The notes under the pieces were generated by a model, which was not told where the DNA came from, did not search any database, and worked only from the letters and a program-made list of their open reading frames with translations. Positions 9,282 to 17,487 of a DNA stretch of 64,000 bases are shown here, in pieces. Source of the DNA: Calothrix sp. FI2-JRJ7 (GTDB lineage: Bacteria > Cyanobacteriota > Cyanobacteriia > Cyanobacteriales > Nostocaceae); contig JAHHGX010000020.1 in the NCBI GenBank assembly GCA_019359675.1, forward strand, positions 248,001-312,000, given 5' to 3'. Position numbers and translations under genes: made by a program. Each line of letters starts with the position of its first letter. Positions within the stretch are counted from its first letter, which is position 1.

Positions 9282-9866
9282 TTATAACTTTTTGTAAGTT
9301 GACTTACAAGTTGGAGCAGTCGCAGAGCCAAAAGTGAGTGCATCAGCTTCAGCACCAGTAGCTGCGTTAGGTATACCTTTAGCATTGATACCTTCACACA
9401 GTGCTGCTAACGTTGTTGCTTCACTTGTTGCTGCTATGTTTGATAAAGATACGCCACCCACATAAGCCTTAACAGCATTTTTTTGAACTATAGCTTGGTT
9501 CATCACTGTTGTCGCAGGTGTAGCATTAGTACCTGTACCAGTAGAACCTCCTCCTGAAATTGCATACTTGTAATTATCAGTGTTGGTTTGAACACCAAGC
9601 CCTAATTTACCGAATTCACTGCTTCCCGCAAACTCACCTACTTCCGCGAAGTAAGCCTGTTGTGAACGATTCATTGAACCAACGTATGTTTTTGCTTCAG
9701 ATTGTTTCGCTTTGTTAGCTTGGTTTAAGAAAGAAGGTAGTGCAATAGCAGAAAGAATACCAATAATGATAATTACAACTAACAGTTCAATTAAGGTAAA
9801 ACCTTGATCATCTTTCTTTTTGTTGAGGATGTGTTGGAGAAATTTAGCTTTTAATTCAGTCTTCAT
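9282..9866 (-). CDS. Type IV pilin-like protein (PilA-type)
   Basis: The 194-residue protein has a class III signal peptide. A basic leader ends in KKKDDQG, and processing by prepilin peptidase is expected between G22 and F23. The mature N-terminus FTLIELLVVIIIIGILSAIA carries Glu at position 5 and forms the assembly helix. The C-terminal region is Gly/Thr/Ala-rich and has a pair of Cys (LCEG ... APTCKS) that could close a D-region disulfide. It would be exported through the type IV pilus machinery. The Ser/Thr-rich globular part offers many possible O-glycosylation sites, and a GT41 enzyme is encoded next. Major versus minor pilin cannot be decided. Confidence 0.9.
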   Translation of the reverse strand: MKTELKAKFLQHILNKKKDDQGFTLIELLVVIIIIGILSAIALPSFLNQANKAKQSEAKTYVGSMNRSQQAYFAEVGEFAGSSEFGKLGLGVQTNTDNYKYAISGGGSTGTGTNATPATTVMNQAIVQKNAVKAYVGGVSLSNIAATSEATTLAALCEGINAKGIPNAATGAEADALTFGSATAPTCKSTYKKL

Positions 9867-9986
9867 TTTATATTTACCTTGTTGCAGAGTGATTAATTAT
9901 TGCCTTCTACAAATAACTTACCCACTCGCTTTTACTTTCATATCATTTCGACCAAAAAAATTACTAAATATCAGTAAATGTTAAAA

Positions 9987-11309
9987 TTAGCGCTCTACCA
10001 TTACATACCCCAAACTCTCTAACCCTGTTATAAAGCGCTGCAACGCCTCAAAAACATCTTTGTATTCAGTGGTTTTCAAAGTTACTGGGTCAACAGGTCT
10101 AAGTTGCCTCCAACGCTCAACCAAGGTATTCATCACTTGCGGTTGCTCTAATAATGGGACGATACACAGTAACTTTGAACTATCGATAGTTGTATAACTC
10201 CTATCCAACGATAAAAACTCACTAATCACGAAAGGTTTCATTTCTGTCACAGCATTTATTAGACTCTGACGAAAGTTGGGAGTTCGCAGTTGTGGATGTA
10301 AATGTACCTTCGCGTTTTGCCAGTCATCGTTCGTCCATTCGTCTAATGGTGCCAAGGTTGGAGTAACATCAGGATGACCGCACCAAAAATCCAATAGACG
10401 ATGTTTCGGGTTGAGTAACTCAAATAAATATAAGCGGTCTTCTTCTGATAGTTCAGGTAAACTCATTGCCAGAAAGGCAGGTAAGTTATCTGGCTCTTTA
10501 AACAAATTTACCAGTTCCCATTGTAGCCAGTTAACCATTTTAATAAATTCCAAGCCGGCATTTTGTATCGCGGCAAACATTTCGCGGATTGAGTAACCTT
10601 TGTCACCTTGGAATAAATAATTCATTAAAACGTGTTCTTCTTGGTCTTCCCCGTCAAAGCTAGAGTTCCATGTCAAAACTTTAAGCGGCACATTATCACG
10701 CAATGCTCTAATCGTCTCCACTGCAATTTCTATCTCAAGTTCACGCGGGTTGTCATTCATCAACCCCATCATTGCGAACATTTCCTGCGCGCGGAAAAAA
10801 GCTTGGCGTTGAAATTTACAATGGAAGTTGCTGCGAATAATCCCTTCTGGCTTCAAAACCCTCTTCATCGCTTGTAGCGCGTTGCTAGGATTGGGAAAAA
10901 GGTATAGTAGCTCATCGCAGTTAATATAATCAAACTCCATACCTAGTTTGGGCAAATCCTCAAGCGATAAAGCATGGAATTCTGCATCTTCAACTCCATG
11001 ATACAGCAAGCGCTGTTGAGCAAGTTTTACAGATTCTTCCGAAATATCTATACCTATAATTTTGGTACCTGGATTTGCCTGCGCTAATAACAGTGATGTC
11101 CAGCCACTGCCGCATCCTGCATCTAAAATTACTTTTTCCTTTGTATCTATAACTTTTTGGTTCCTCAGATAGTAAGGTGTTACCAAGTTATGTATATAAA
11201 GGGAATTTGCGTCGTCTTTCAAAGATTTATCCAAAGGAACTCTTGGATAAGGAGCGCTATCAAATTGCTGACGAATTTTTTCTAGCAAATCAGATGCTGT
11301 TACAGTCAT
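9987..11309 (-). CDS. Class I SAM-dependent methyltransferase with C-terminal extension
   Basis: The ATG start gives 440 residues. The Rossmann domain spans ~45-200: motif I ILDAGCGSGWTSLLLA near 61, then GIDIS at the end of strand β2, a YINCDELLYLFPNP segment and the post-motif LKPEG. After it, ~230 residues show no catalytic motif I recognise (ELLNPKHRLLDFWCGHPDV...). Proteins of this layout are common in cyanobacteria and annotated only as methyltransferases. It lies 120 bp upstream of the pilin on the same strand, has its own start region and contains no GGCGCC. The substrate is unknown. Confidence 0.85.
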   Translation of the reverse strand: MTVTASDLLEKIRQQFDSAPYPRVPLDKSLKDDANSLYIHNLVTPYYLRNQKVIDTKEKVILDAGCGSGWTSLLLAQANPGTKIIGIDISEESVKLAQQRLLYHGVEDAEFHALSLEDLPKLGMEFDYINCDELLYLFPNPSNALQAMKRVLKPEGIIRSNFHCKFQRQAFFRAQEMFAMMGLMNDNPRELEIEIAVETIRALRDNVPLKVLTWNSSFDGEDQEEHVLMNYLFQGDKGYSIREMFAAIQNAGLEFIKMVNWLQWELVNLFKEPDNLPAFLAMSLPELSEEDRLYLFELLNPKHRLLDFWCGHPDVTPTLAPLDEWTNDDWQNAKVHLHPQLRTPNFRQSLINAVTEMKPFVISEFLSLDRSYTTIDSSKLLCIVPLLEQPQVMNTLVERWRQLRPVDPVTLKTTEYKDVFEALQRFITGLESLGYVMVER

Positions 11310-11483
11310 GGCAATTTTCCTGATACTAAATTTTCCCAGATATGACTTCTCACTTAAGTCTGGCTGAAATGCATGACATTACATACCACAGACGCTTAAG
11401 TGTGAAGCTTGTCGATTTTTAGTATTCCCACATCAACGCGCAAACTATCATATTCATAAAATTTTGATAGTTAAGGACTAAGC

Positions 11484-11866
11484 AATGGGCAGAAAATATT
11501 GTTATTTTCCGCACAGACTGGAAAGAAAAACACAGCGCCGAAACTAGGCAGCTAGCTCATACTGGTGCAATAACGGATATCCTTGTCGAACACTTTGACT
11601 CCAGCACTTGTCCAATACCGCAACCTGGTTATAGACCAAGAGAGTTTTATCGAATTAAGCAGTTTGCTGACCCACAGCTTCCTAATGCTAGTACCCACAG
11701 TCGCATTGGAGATTGGCTGGTAACGAGAGTCGAGGAGTACCCATCAGGACAACCTAACAGTGATTTTGAAGCAATAGTTATTTGTTACTGCCATTACTCC
11801 CCAGTTAGCACACCCTTGGAACCACTGCCCAAAATTCAAATTACGCAGGAATGGCAACGGATTTAA
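11484..11866 (+). pseudogene. First copy of a duplicated small hypothetical gene, frameshifted near the start
   Basis: An ATG at 11484 opens a frame that ends early. Shifting by one base inside an AAAA run (11493-11496) opens a ~120-residue frame, ...NIVIFRTDWKEK...LAHTGAITDILVEHFDS...THSRIGDWLVTRVEEYPSG..., ending at the TAA at 11864-11866. That protein is clearly homologous to the copy at 11963-12299 (shared HTGA-TDIL-EH, STHSRIGDW, TRVEEYPSGQP, EAIVICYC). The family is unknown to me. The shift may be a true mutation or a homopolymer sequencing error. Confidence 0.6.
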
Positions 11867-11962
11867 GCGGATGTAACGGATAGGTTTATTCGCTACATTT
11901 GTTACTGGGTGGCGCCGTTTGACAACACTAAATTTCCTGATTATTACCAAGAGGGTTAAAAA

Positions 11963-12299
11963 ATGGGCAAATATATCATTTTTAAGACTGAAACAATGTC
12001 AGGTTCTGGGTGGGAACAGAGGGTACTAGCTCATACAGGCGCCTTGACGGATATTCTTGCAGAACACTATGACTCTTCCAACTCCCCGACACCAACACAA
12101 GGTTATAGATTAAGGAAATATCACAAAATTGAACAATATGCTGACTCTACATTTCAGCCGCGCTAGTACCCACAGCAGGATTGGAGATTGGGAGGTCACG
12201 AGAGTCGAAGAGTATCCATCGGGACAGCCAAGTAGCAATTTTGAGGCGATAGTTATTTGCTACTGTCGTTACTCCCCTGTTACTACACCGCCTTCATAA
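11963..12299 (+). pseudogene. Second copy of the duplicated small hypothetical gene, frameshifted internally
   Basis: From the ATG, MGKYIIFKTETMSGSGW... runs 67 residues to a TAG at ~12164-12166. The homologous continuation (STHSRIGDWEVTRVEEYPSG... to a TAA at 12297-12299) lies in another frame, so a shift occurred near 12150-12160. The upstream copy covers the same region without a break, which fixes the original frame. Neither copy is now intact. Function unknown; the Cys-containing EAIVICYC segment is conserved in both. Confidence 0.62.
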
Positions 12300-12339
12300 C
12301 ATTATTTATTTGGTATATAAAATCACTTGTAGGCTCACG

Positions 12340-12468
12340 ATGTCCTACCTGACCTTCCCACAGGCAACTAACGTACACAAAATAGTTGGCGAAAGCGCGC
12401 TTGAAAAGGCAAATCAAAAACTAAAAGCGAATGAACAAAAACGCTCAAAACAAAGTATAAACGAATAA
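12340..12468 (+). CDS. Possible small protein, 42 aa
   Basis: An ATG-initiated frame encodes 42 residues, ending in a Lys/Gln-rich helix (LEKANQKLKANEQKRSKQS). It stops 16 bp before the Uma2 gene on the same strand, so it could be a leader peptide gene or a fragment. I recognise no family. It is shorter than most gene callers accept. Confidence 0.3.
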   Translation: MSYLTFPQATNVHKIVGESALEKANQKLKANEQKRSKQSINE

Positions 12469-12484
12469 AAAGGTTAAATAGTTT

Positions 12485-13114
12485 ATGACTCAAGCCCTAA
12501 CCCAGACCTTACCTCAATTACTAACCCATCAAGAATTCATGGATTGGTATCCTAACGACGGTAAGCGGTACGAATTACATAAAGGAGTTATTGTTGAGAC
12601 GGCGCCACCTACTGGAGACCACGAAAACGTTGTTGGATTTTTAACAGTGCAATTAGGCTTCCAGCTTTTACAAATGGGACTCCCATATCGCATTTCCAAA
12701 ACCGCATTTGTCAACCCAAATGAATCTACTTATATACCAGATATTATTTTAATAAATCCTAACAATCTTGTTAATGAACCTCTTTGGAGGAAGCAATCAA
12801 CTGTAACCAAGGCAGTTTCGGTTCCCTTAGTCGTCGAGGTTGTCAGCACAAATTGGCGGGATGATTACCACGATAAGTTCGGGGATTATGAAGAAATGGG
12901 TATTGTTGAATATTGGATTGTTGATTATAACGCGCTAGGGGGTAAAAAGTTTATCGGAGACCCTAAACAGCCTACTTTTTCGGTATGTCAATTGGTAGAG
13001 GATGAGTACCAAGTTTCCAAATTTGTGGGGAACCAGCTTATTGTTTCTCCAACCTTCCCTCAACTTAACCTTACTGCACAACAGGTTTTTGATGCGGCTC
13101 TTATAGAACTATAA
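12485..13114 (+). CDS. Uma2 family protein (PD-(D/E)XK endonuclease fold)
   Basis: The 209-residue protein matches the Uma2 (DUF820) family, which is greatly expanded in cyanobacteria. Features in order: HQEFMDWYPNDGKRYELHKG, the predicted active-site segment YIPDIILINP near 83-92, LVVEVVSTNW near 117-126, and the DYEEMGIVEYWIVD motif near 135-148. The fold belongs to restriction-like nucleases, but the biological role of most members is unknown. The start is the ATG at 12485. It lies downstream of two decayed small genes and may be monocistronic. Confidence 0.88.
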   Translation: MTQALTQTLPQLLTHQEFMDWYPNDGKRYELHKGVIVETAPPTGDHENVVGFLTVQLGFQLLQMGLPYRISKTAFVNPNESTYIPDIILINPNNLVNEPLWRKQSTVTKAVSVPLVVEVVSTNWRDDYHDKFGDYEEMGIVEYWIVDYNALGGKKFIGDPKQPTFSVCQLVEDEYQVSKFVGNQLIVSPTFPQLNLTAQQVFDAALIEL

Positions 13115-13133
13115 ATAATTTTGCGCTCCTTAG

Positions 13134-13239
13134 TTATACCGTTTCTCGATGAAGATGCGCTTTATCCCTGACTGTAGAGATTGACATGTCAATCTCTACG
13201 GGATTTATTTGGCGCAACTTTATGCAGAATTGGTATTAC
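13134..13239 (+). repeat. 106-bp dispersed repeat (copy A) with a central palindrome
   Basis: An identical 106-bp sequence occurs in inverted orientation at 26716-26821. The centre is the palindrome GTAGAGATTGACATGTCAAT-CTCTAC. The outer flanks are not complementary to each other. No ORF is needed to explain it, so a MITE-like mobile or structured repeat is the best description. It sits directly after the Uma2 gene. Confidence 0.8.
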
Positions 13240-13555
13240 TAATATTACTTATTTAATCAGTCCTCTTTAAGAGGACTTTGGCTATTAGCGTGGGGTTTGC
13301 AACCCGAAGCGGGTAGGAATGTGGTCTAAAAATCTACAAATGCTTGGTTAAGGTGAATACGTTGCGTTCCTCCAACGCCACTCTCCTCAACGGGGGGAAC
13401 CCCCCGAAGTTTGGCGGTGTCGGCTTCCGTCCCGCCAACTTCTCTCCGCACGGAGGTGGCTCCCCAACCTACATCTTTTATTATGCCGTAACAGACCCGA
13501 AGATAATATGTTATATTAAATAAAACGTAGTCGTTATGAGTTTGTATAAGCTGTT
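13240..13555. other. GC-rich repetitive leader upstream of NTRC
   Basis: It carries short palindromes: CCTCTTTAAGAGG near 13262, GGGTTTGCAACCC near 13292, and CGGGGGGAACCCCCCG near 13391, followed by paired TTTGGCGG / CCGCCAA segments near 13410-13438. This is a typical dispersed intergenic repeat block of cyanobacteria. The NTRC promoter must lie within the last ~80 bp or upstream of the block; no -10/-35 pair stands out. Confidence 0.5.
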
Positions 13556-14920
13556 ATGACAAATCCCACAGTTGAAAACGTAGTAATTATTGGTTCTGGT
13601 CCTGCTGGTTATACCGCTGCTATATACGCAGGTCGTGCGAACCTTAAACCTGTTGTGTTTGAAGGTTTCCAAGCGGGGGGTTTACCTGGTGGGCAGTTGA
13701 TGACGACGACTGAGGTTGAGAATTTTCCTGGTTTTCCTGCTGGTATTACTGGCCCTGAGCTGATGGATAAGATGAAGGCTCAGGCTGAACGGTGGGGCGC
13801 CGAGTTATATACTGAGGATGTGATATCAGTTGATTTGAGTCAGCGTCCTTTTACTGTTCGCTCGGAAGAAAGGGAATTTAAAACCCACAGTATTATCATA
13901 GCTACTGGCGCCACTGCGAAGCGTTTAGGTTTACCCAGCGAGCATACTTTTTGGAGTCGAGGTATTTCAGCGTGTGCAATTTGTGACGGTGCAACTCCGA
14001 TATTTCACGGTGCTGAACTCGCTGTAATAGGCGCCGGAGATTCGGCGGCAGAAGAGGCTATTTACTTAACTAAATATGGTTCTAAGGTGAATTTGCTTGT
14101 GCGTACCGAGAAAATGCGCGCGTCGAAGGCAATGCAAGACCGTGTATTAACTAACCCCAAAATCAGCGTACATTGGAATACCGAAGCTGTAGATATTTAC
14201 GGTAACGGGCACATGGAAGGTGTAAAAATACGTAACACTAAGACGGGTGAAGAAAGTTTATTACATGCCAAAGGATTATTTTACGCCATCGGTCACAAAC
14301 CCAATACTTCTTTATTTGAAGGACAAATTCAACTTGACGAAGTAGGTTACATCGTTACTAAACCCGGTTCACCAGAAACGAGTGTAGAAGGTGTATACGC
14401 TGCGGGTGACGTACAAGACCATGAATATCGCCAAGCTATTACAGCCGCAGGTTCGGGATGTGCCGCTGCAATGTTGGCAGAGCGCTGGTTGTCTGTAAAT
14501 GGCTTAGTTGAAGAATACAAACAGGCGCCGCACACTCCAGACAACGAACTCGAACATGAACCCGAAGCCAAAACTGTGGCGCCAGTCGAATTTGATATCA
14601 ACACAACACGTCACCAAGGTGGTTTGGCACTGCGGAAACTATTCCACGACAGTGATAGATTAATCGTCGTTAAATATGTATCACCAGGTTGCGGCCCATG
14701 CCACACCCTCAAACCCATATTAAACAAAGTAGTAGACGAATTCGACGGTAAAATACACTTCGTCGAAATAGACATCGACAAAGACCGCGACATCGCCGAA
14801 AATGCAGGTGTAACAGGCACACCAACAGTTCAGTTCTTCAAAGACAAAGAGTTACTCCAAGAAGTCAAAGGTGTCAAGCAAAAAAGCCAATACCGCCAAT
14901 TAATCGAAGCCAATATCTAG
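13556..14920 (+). CDS. trxB: NTRC: NADPH-thioredoxin reductase fused to thioredoxin
   Basis: The 454-residue protein combines both domains. The reductase spans ~1-320: FAD motif [18 protein letters not shown] from 11, redox-active C140-A-I-C143, and NADPH motif [12 protein letters not shown] from 157. A linker (~321-350) leads to a thioredoxin domain (~350-454) with C379-G-P-C382. The fusion is the NTRC enzyme of cyanobacteria and plastids. It uses NADPH to reduce 2-Cys peroxiredoxins and redox-regulated biosynthetic enzymes, also in darkness. All four Cys are present. It contains five GGCGCC sites. Confidence 0.97.
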   Translation: MTNPTVENVVIIGSGPAGYTAAIYAGRANLKPVVFEGFQAGGLPGGQLMTTTEVENFPGFPAGITGPELMDKMKAQAERWGAELYTEDVISVDLSQRPFTVRSEEREFKTHSIIIATGATAKRLGLPSEHTFWSRGISACAICDGATPIFHGAELAVIGAGDSAAEEAIYLTKYGSKVNLLVRTEKMRASKAMQDRVLTNPKISVHWNTEAVDIYGNGHMEGVKIRNTKTGEESLLHAKGLFYAIGHKPNTSLFEGQIQLDEVGYIVTKPGSPETSVEGVYAAGDVQDHEYRQAITAAGSGCAAAMLAERWLSVNGLVEEYKQAPHTPDNELEHEPEAKTVAPVEFDINTTRHQGGLALRKLFHDSDRLIVVKYVSPGCGPCHTLKPILNKVVDEFDGKIHFVEIDIDKDRDIAENAGVTGTPTVQFFKDKELLQEVKGVKQKSQYRQLIEANI

Positions 14921-14979
14921 ACAGCTCCCAAAAACCAAACCAACTATCTTGCGCTAAACATCTTGCGCTAAACATCTTG

Positions 14980-15005
14980 TGGGATGGGCATCCTTGCCCG
15001 TCCCA
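14980..15005. repeat. Dispersed palindrome TGGGATGGGCA-TCCT-TGCCCGTCCCA
   Basis: A near-perfect 11-bp stem of the 'gggcatccttgcccgt' family. Relatives lie near 2438, 16019, 57422, 57750 and 57791 (the last inverted). Just before it, the 14-mer CTTGCGCTAAACAT is tandemly repeated (~14948-14975). Unknown function; it could help termination after NTRC. Confidence 0.65.
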
Positions 15006-15060
15006 TAAAATTATCTAAAAAGCTTAAAGAGAAAACACAGTTACAACGGAGAAACACAGA

Positions 15061-15207
15061 ATGATATCTTACAAAGAAAAAAGAAAGCAGTTTTCAGATG
15101 AAGCTCAAAAGCGTATTCAGAACCGCGCTCAAGAAATAAAAGACGAACTTCACATTATTAAAAAAATCGAAGCAAATTATGCAAAACCTCACTCGAATTA
15201 CTCGTAA
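15061..15207 (+). CDS. Small protein, 48 aa, resembling the N-terminus of an XRE antitoxin
   Basis: The ATG frame reads MISYKEKRKQFSDEAQKRIQ...EIKDELHIIKK and stops at 15205-15207. This helical stretch resembles the N-terminal part of small HTH antitoxins, but the HTH itself is absent, so it is probably truncated. It overlaps the start of the DUF433 gene by 29 bp in another frame. Low certainty. Confidence 0.4.
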   Translation: MISYKEKRKQFSDEAQKRIQNRAQEIKDELHIIKKIEANYAKPHSNYS

Positions 15208-15403
15208 CCCAGAAGTCATGGGTGGTAAGCCTTCCATTCGAGGTATGCGTGTTACCGTTGGCGCCGTTGTTGGTTTACTAGCATCTAGACACTCACATGG
15301 GGATATTTTACTAGCTTATCCTTATTTGGAAAAGCCTGATATTCATGAAGCACTTGCTTATGCGGCAGGTTGTGCAAAAAACCCAAACATAGCAGAAGAT
15401 TAA
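15179..15403 (+). CDS. DUF433 family antitoxin-like protein
   Basis: The 74-residue protein has the DUF433 pattern: ITRNPEVMGGKPSIRGMRVTVGAVVGLL, then LLAYPYLEKPDIHEALAYAA. DUF433 proteins carry a winged-helix-like fold and commonly act as antitoxins next to a DUF5615/PIN-like toxin. No such toxin follows here: downstream is a short GC-rich stretch and then the convergent parDE remnants. It may therefore be an orphan. The start at 15179 matches the usual N-terminus. Confidence 0.85.
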   Translation: MQNLTRITRNPEVMGGKPSIRGMRVTVGAVVGLLASRHSHGDILLAYPYLEKPDIHEALAYAAGCAKNPNIAED

Positions 15404-15486
15404 TATAAACCCGCCCCAAACACCCAGGCGCCAATTAATTGATACATAAAAAATTTTGCCGGTTCGGGCGCCTAATGTGGGCAGGT

Positions 15487-15642
15487 TTAGATTTCAATAT
15501 CGGGTAAATATCTTGCACCATGAACTATGCGAACTATCTCAACACCTTCATTAAGCTGTCATTGGCAACATACATCCATATTTCAATTAAATCTTCTTCA
15601 GCTTTTGCTGTACGAGTAAAGTATCCCACGATAACCAGACAT
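15487..15642 (-). pseudogene. parE: ParE-type toxin remnant with frameshift and internal deletion
   Basis: Directly after parD, the minus strand encodes TRTAKAEEDLIEIWMYVANDS, the N-terminal α-helices of ParE. After a change of frame it gives VEIVRIVHGARYLPDIEI, its C-terminal strands, ending at a TAA at 15487. About 45 residues of the middle are missing and the ATG at 15642 is out of frame. The toxin is therefore dead; only the family signature remains. Confidence 0.7.
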
Positions 15643-15648
15643 CCTTAC

Positions 15649-15876
15649 TTACGAAATATTATCTAAGCGCCTGCGAGCTTCTTTTTTTATAGCTTCGATG
15701 TCTGTATATTTACCCGCACCGCTTTCAATGCCTTCAAGCCACAGATTTCGCACTTCCTCTATATTTTGCAATTGCAACAGACGTTTTTGCTTCCAGTCGC
15801 GCAACGCTTCGCGGATTACCTCACTGCTGCTAACGTATTCATCTGAAGAGACTGCATCATGGACTGATGCAGCCAT
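15649..15876 (-). CDS. parD: ParD-type antitoxin, N-terminus probably damaged
   Basis: The 75-residue frame contains the ParD/CopG helix SSSEVIREALRDWKQKR and a charged C-terminal tail that would bind ParE. The DNA-binding β-strand that should precede it (QKVSVALTSEM) is encoded just upstream in the same frame but has no ATG; an ATG-containing start lies one frame off at ~15917. A one-base shift probably broke the native start, leaving internal ATG 15876. Its toxin partner is degraded. Confidence 0.7.
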   Translation of the reverse strand: MAASVHDAVSSDEYVSSSEVIREALRDWKQKRLLQLQNIEEVRNLWLEGIESGAGKYTDIEAIKKEARRRLDNIS

Positions 15877-16255
15877 TTCGGAGGTTAAAGCAACACTAAC
15901 TTTCTGAACATAGACATAAAAAATATCCTTGTTGCTCTAAAGTAGTAAAGATTCCTACCGTTACTAATATAGCGTATCGTTAATCTACAAGCATGTGCTT
16001 GGAGAAAAATGTAACAGGCAGGGATGCCTGTTCCACAAGAAGTATATTTGTTTCACAATTTGTTAAATTTGCCCGAATGAAACATTTTGTTGCGATGTGC
16101 GTTCAATTGGTTGTATGTTCCATTGACAAAACTCGTATTATATATTAAAACTCTTAACTCATAACTCGTAAGGTGCGTGACGCCACCAGATGATTGCTTC
16201 GTTTAAGAATTTTTGTAGCGTCACGCACCCTACCTCCTAACTCCTAACTAATATT
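15877..16255. other. Intergenic region with dispersed repeats upstream of the ABC permease
   Basis: About 380 bp. It holds the out-of-frame ParD N-terminus (to ~15917), a 'ggcagggatgcctgttccac' element near 16019 and the 12-bp inverted repeat at 16172-16229. No further gene is seen. Confidence 0.5.
16172..16229. repeat. GGTGCGTGACGC inverted repeat
   Basis: Perfect 12-bp arms GGTGCGTGACGC (16172-16183) and GCGTCACGCACC (16218-16229) enclose 34 bp. A related element with arms GGTGCGTGAAAGC lies at 48956-49015. Dispersed palindrome of unknown role. Confidence 0.75.
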
Positions 16256-17146
16256 ATGGCTGTTACAAAGAGTCCTCTACCTAAGTTTCTACAGCTTCCC
16301 CAAAATCCTAGTCTTTCGCAGAAGTTGATGTATGTAGGGTTGGTGTTAACTTTATTTTTTATCTTTCTGGCGTTTTTTGCGCCTGTTTTACAAGCTGTTG
16401 GAATACTACAAAATCCTACTGAGTTTCTTAGTAACCCTATGCATGAGGCGCCTTCCCCTAAGTACTGGTTTGGTACTAGTCGCCTTGGATATGATGTGTT
16501 TTCTCGGACTATGTTCGGCGCCCAAGCTGCGTTACAAGTTGTAATAGTCGCGACGGCGTTAAGTATGGTGATAGGTGTTCCACTGGGAATGTTGAGTGGT
16601 TATATGGGCGGCAAGTTAGACAAAGTATTGCTATTTATTATGGATAGTATTTATACTTTGCCGGGATTGTTGCTTTCGGTAACGCTAGCGTTTGTTGTTG
16701 GACGTGGAATATTAAACGCTGCTATCGCTATTAGTATTGCTTATATACCTCAGTATTATAGGGTTGTACGTAATCATACAGTTAGTGTAAAAACAGAAGT
16801 GTTTATCGAAGCAGCACAGGCAATGGGCGCCAATACTTGGCAGGTACTTAGCAAATATTTATTTTTTAATGTTATTCAAAGTGTACCTGTACTCTTTACC
16901 CTTAATGCTGCGGATGCCATTCTAGTGTTGGGTGGTTTAGGATTTTTAGGTCTAGGGCTTCCTAATGAAGTTCCCGAATGGGGGCATGATTTAAAGCAAG
17001 CTTTAGAGGCTTTACCTACAGGAATTTGGTGGACTACTTTATTTCCGGGTTTAGCACTAACTTTGATGGTAGTAGGTTTATCACTGTTTGGTGAGGGGTT
17101 GAATGATTTGGTTAACCCACGCTTACGAAAACAAATTAGGAATTAG
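16256..17146 (+). CDS. Peptide/nickel-type ABC transporter permease (DppC/OppC family)
   Basis: The 296-residue inner-membrane protein has an N-terminal transmembrane helix (~24-46) and a binding-protein-dependent transport domain with about five further helices (~88-285). WFGTSRLGYDVFSRTMFGA near 72-90 is the hallmark (FGTDxxGRDVxSRxxxGxR-like) of DppC/OppC permeases. The EAAQAMGANTWQVLSKYLFFN segment near 182 is the EAA loop that contacts the ATPase. Such permeases import di- and oligopeptides with a DppB-type partner and ATPases. Those partners are not in this window, so the gene is an orphan here. Confidence 0.92.
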   Translation: MAVTKSPLPKFLQLPQNPSLSQKLMYVGLVLTLFFIFLAFFAPVLQAVGILQNPTEFLSNPMHEAPSPKYWFGTSRLGYDVFSRTMFGAQAALQVVIVATALSMVIGVPLGMLSGYMGGKLDKVLLFIMDSIYTLPGLLLSVTLAFVVGRGILNAAIAISIAYIPQYYRVVRNHTVSVKTEVFIEAAQAMGANTWQVLSKYLFFNVIQSVPVLFTLNAADAILVLGGLGFLGLGLPNEVPEWGHDLKQALEALPTGIWWTTLFPGLALTLMVVGLSLFGEGLNDLVNPRLRKQIRN

Positions 17147-17162
17147 TGTAGAAGATCGTTGT

Positions 17163-17206
17163 AAGCACTTTAGTGCTTTCTTTCATGTGCAAGCACTGAA
17201 GTGCTT
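17163..17206. repeat. Paired AAGCACTxxAGTGCTT palindromes
   Basis: Two hairpins in a row: AAGCACT-TT-AGTGCTT (17163-17178) and AAGCACTGAAGTGCTT (17191-17206). The same two palindromes form the ends of the element at 38301-38406. The position just after the permease fits a transcription end, but no T-run follows. Confidence 0.6.
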
Positions 17207-17286
17207 AATACGATAAACGCAGCACAAATCCCAAATTCATTTGTTAATCTATATATTTTGTTCTATTTATTACAGAGAGTCTGAAC

Positions 17287-17472
17287 GTGAAAGATAAGAT
17301 GTCCTTGATTGCTGCTACGACTGGCGGTTTCATGCTATCGGTTGCTTTAACCGGGATATTACATGGTAAGCCTGTAACTAATATTGCTAGTGAAGCTAGT
17401 TTTAATATTTCTCCTGTCACTTATGTGAGTGTTAAAAAATCTGAAGTACACGAAATCAAGAAATTAGGCTAG
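17287..17472 (+). CDS. Small hypothetical protein with hydrophobic N-terminus, 61 aa
   Basis: GTG start at 17287. A hydrophobic helix (~7-26, LIAATTGGFMLSVALTGILH) is followed by a polar tail ending KKLG. It could be a small membrane-anchored or exported protein. It ends 15 bp before the ROK kinase gene on the same strand. I recognise no family. Confidence 0.45.
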   Translation: MKDKMSLIAATTGGFMLSVALTGILHGKPVTNIASEASFNISPVTYVSVKKSEVHEIKKLG

Positions 17473-17487
17473 GCAAAAAAACTACCA

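Noticed and set aside
13391-13438. GC-rich paired segments upstream of NTRC as a riboswitch
   Set aside because: The sequence matches a common dispersed intergenic repeat type and shows no known riboswitch core.
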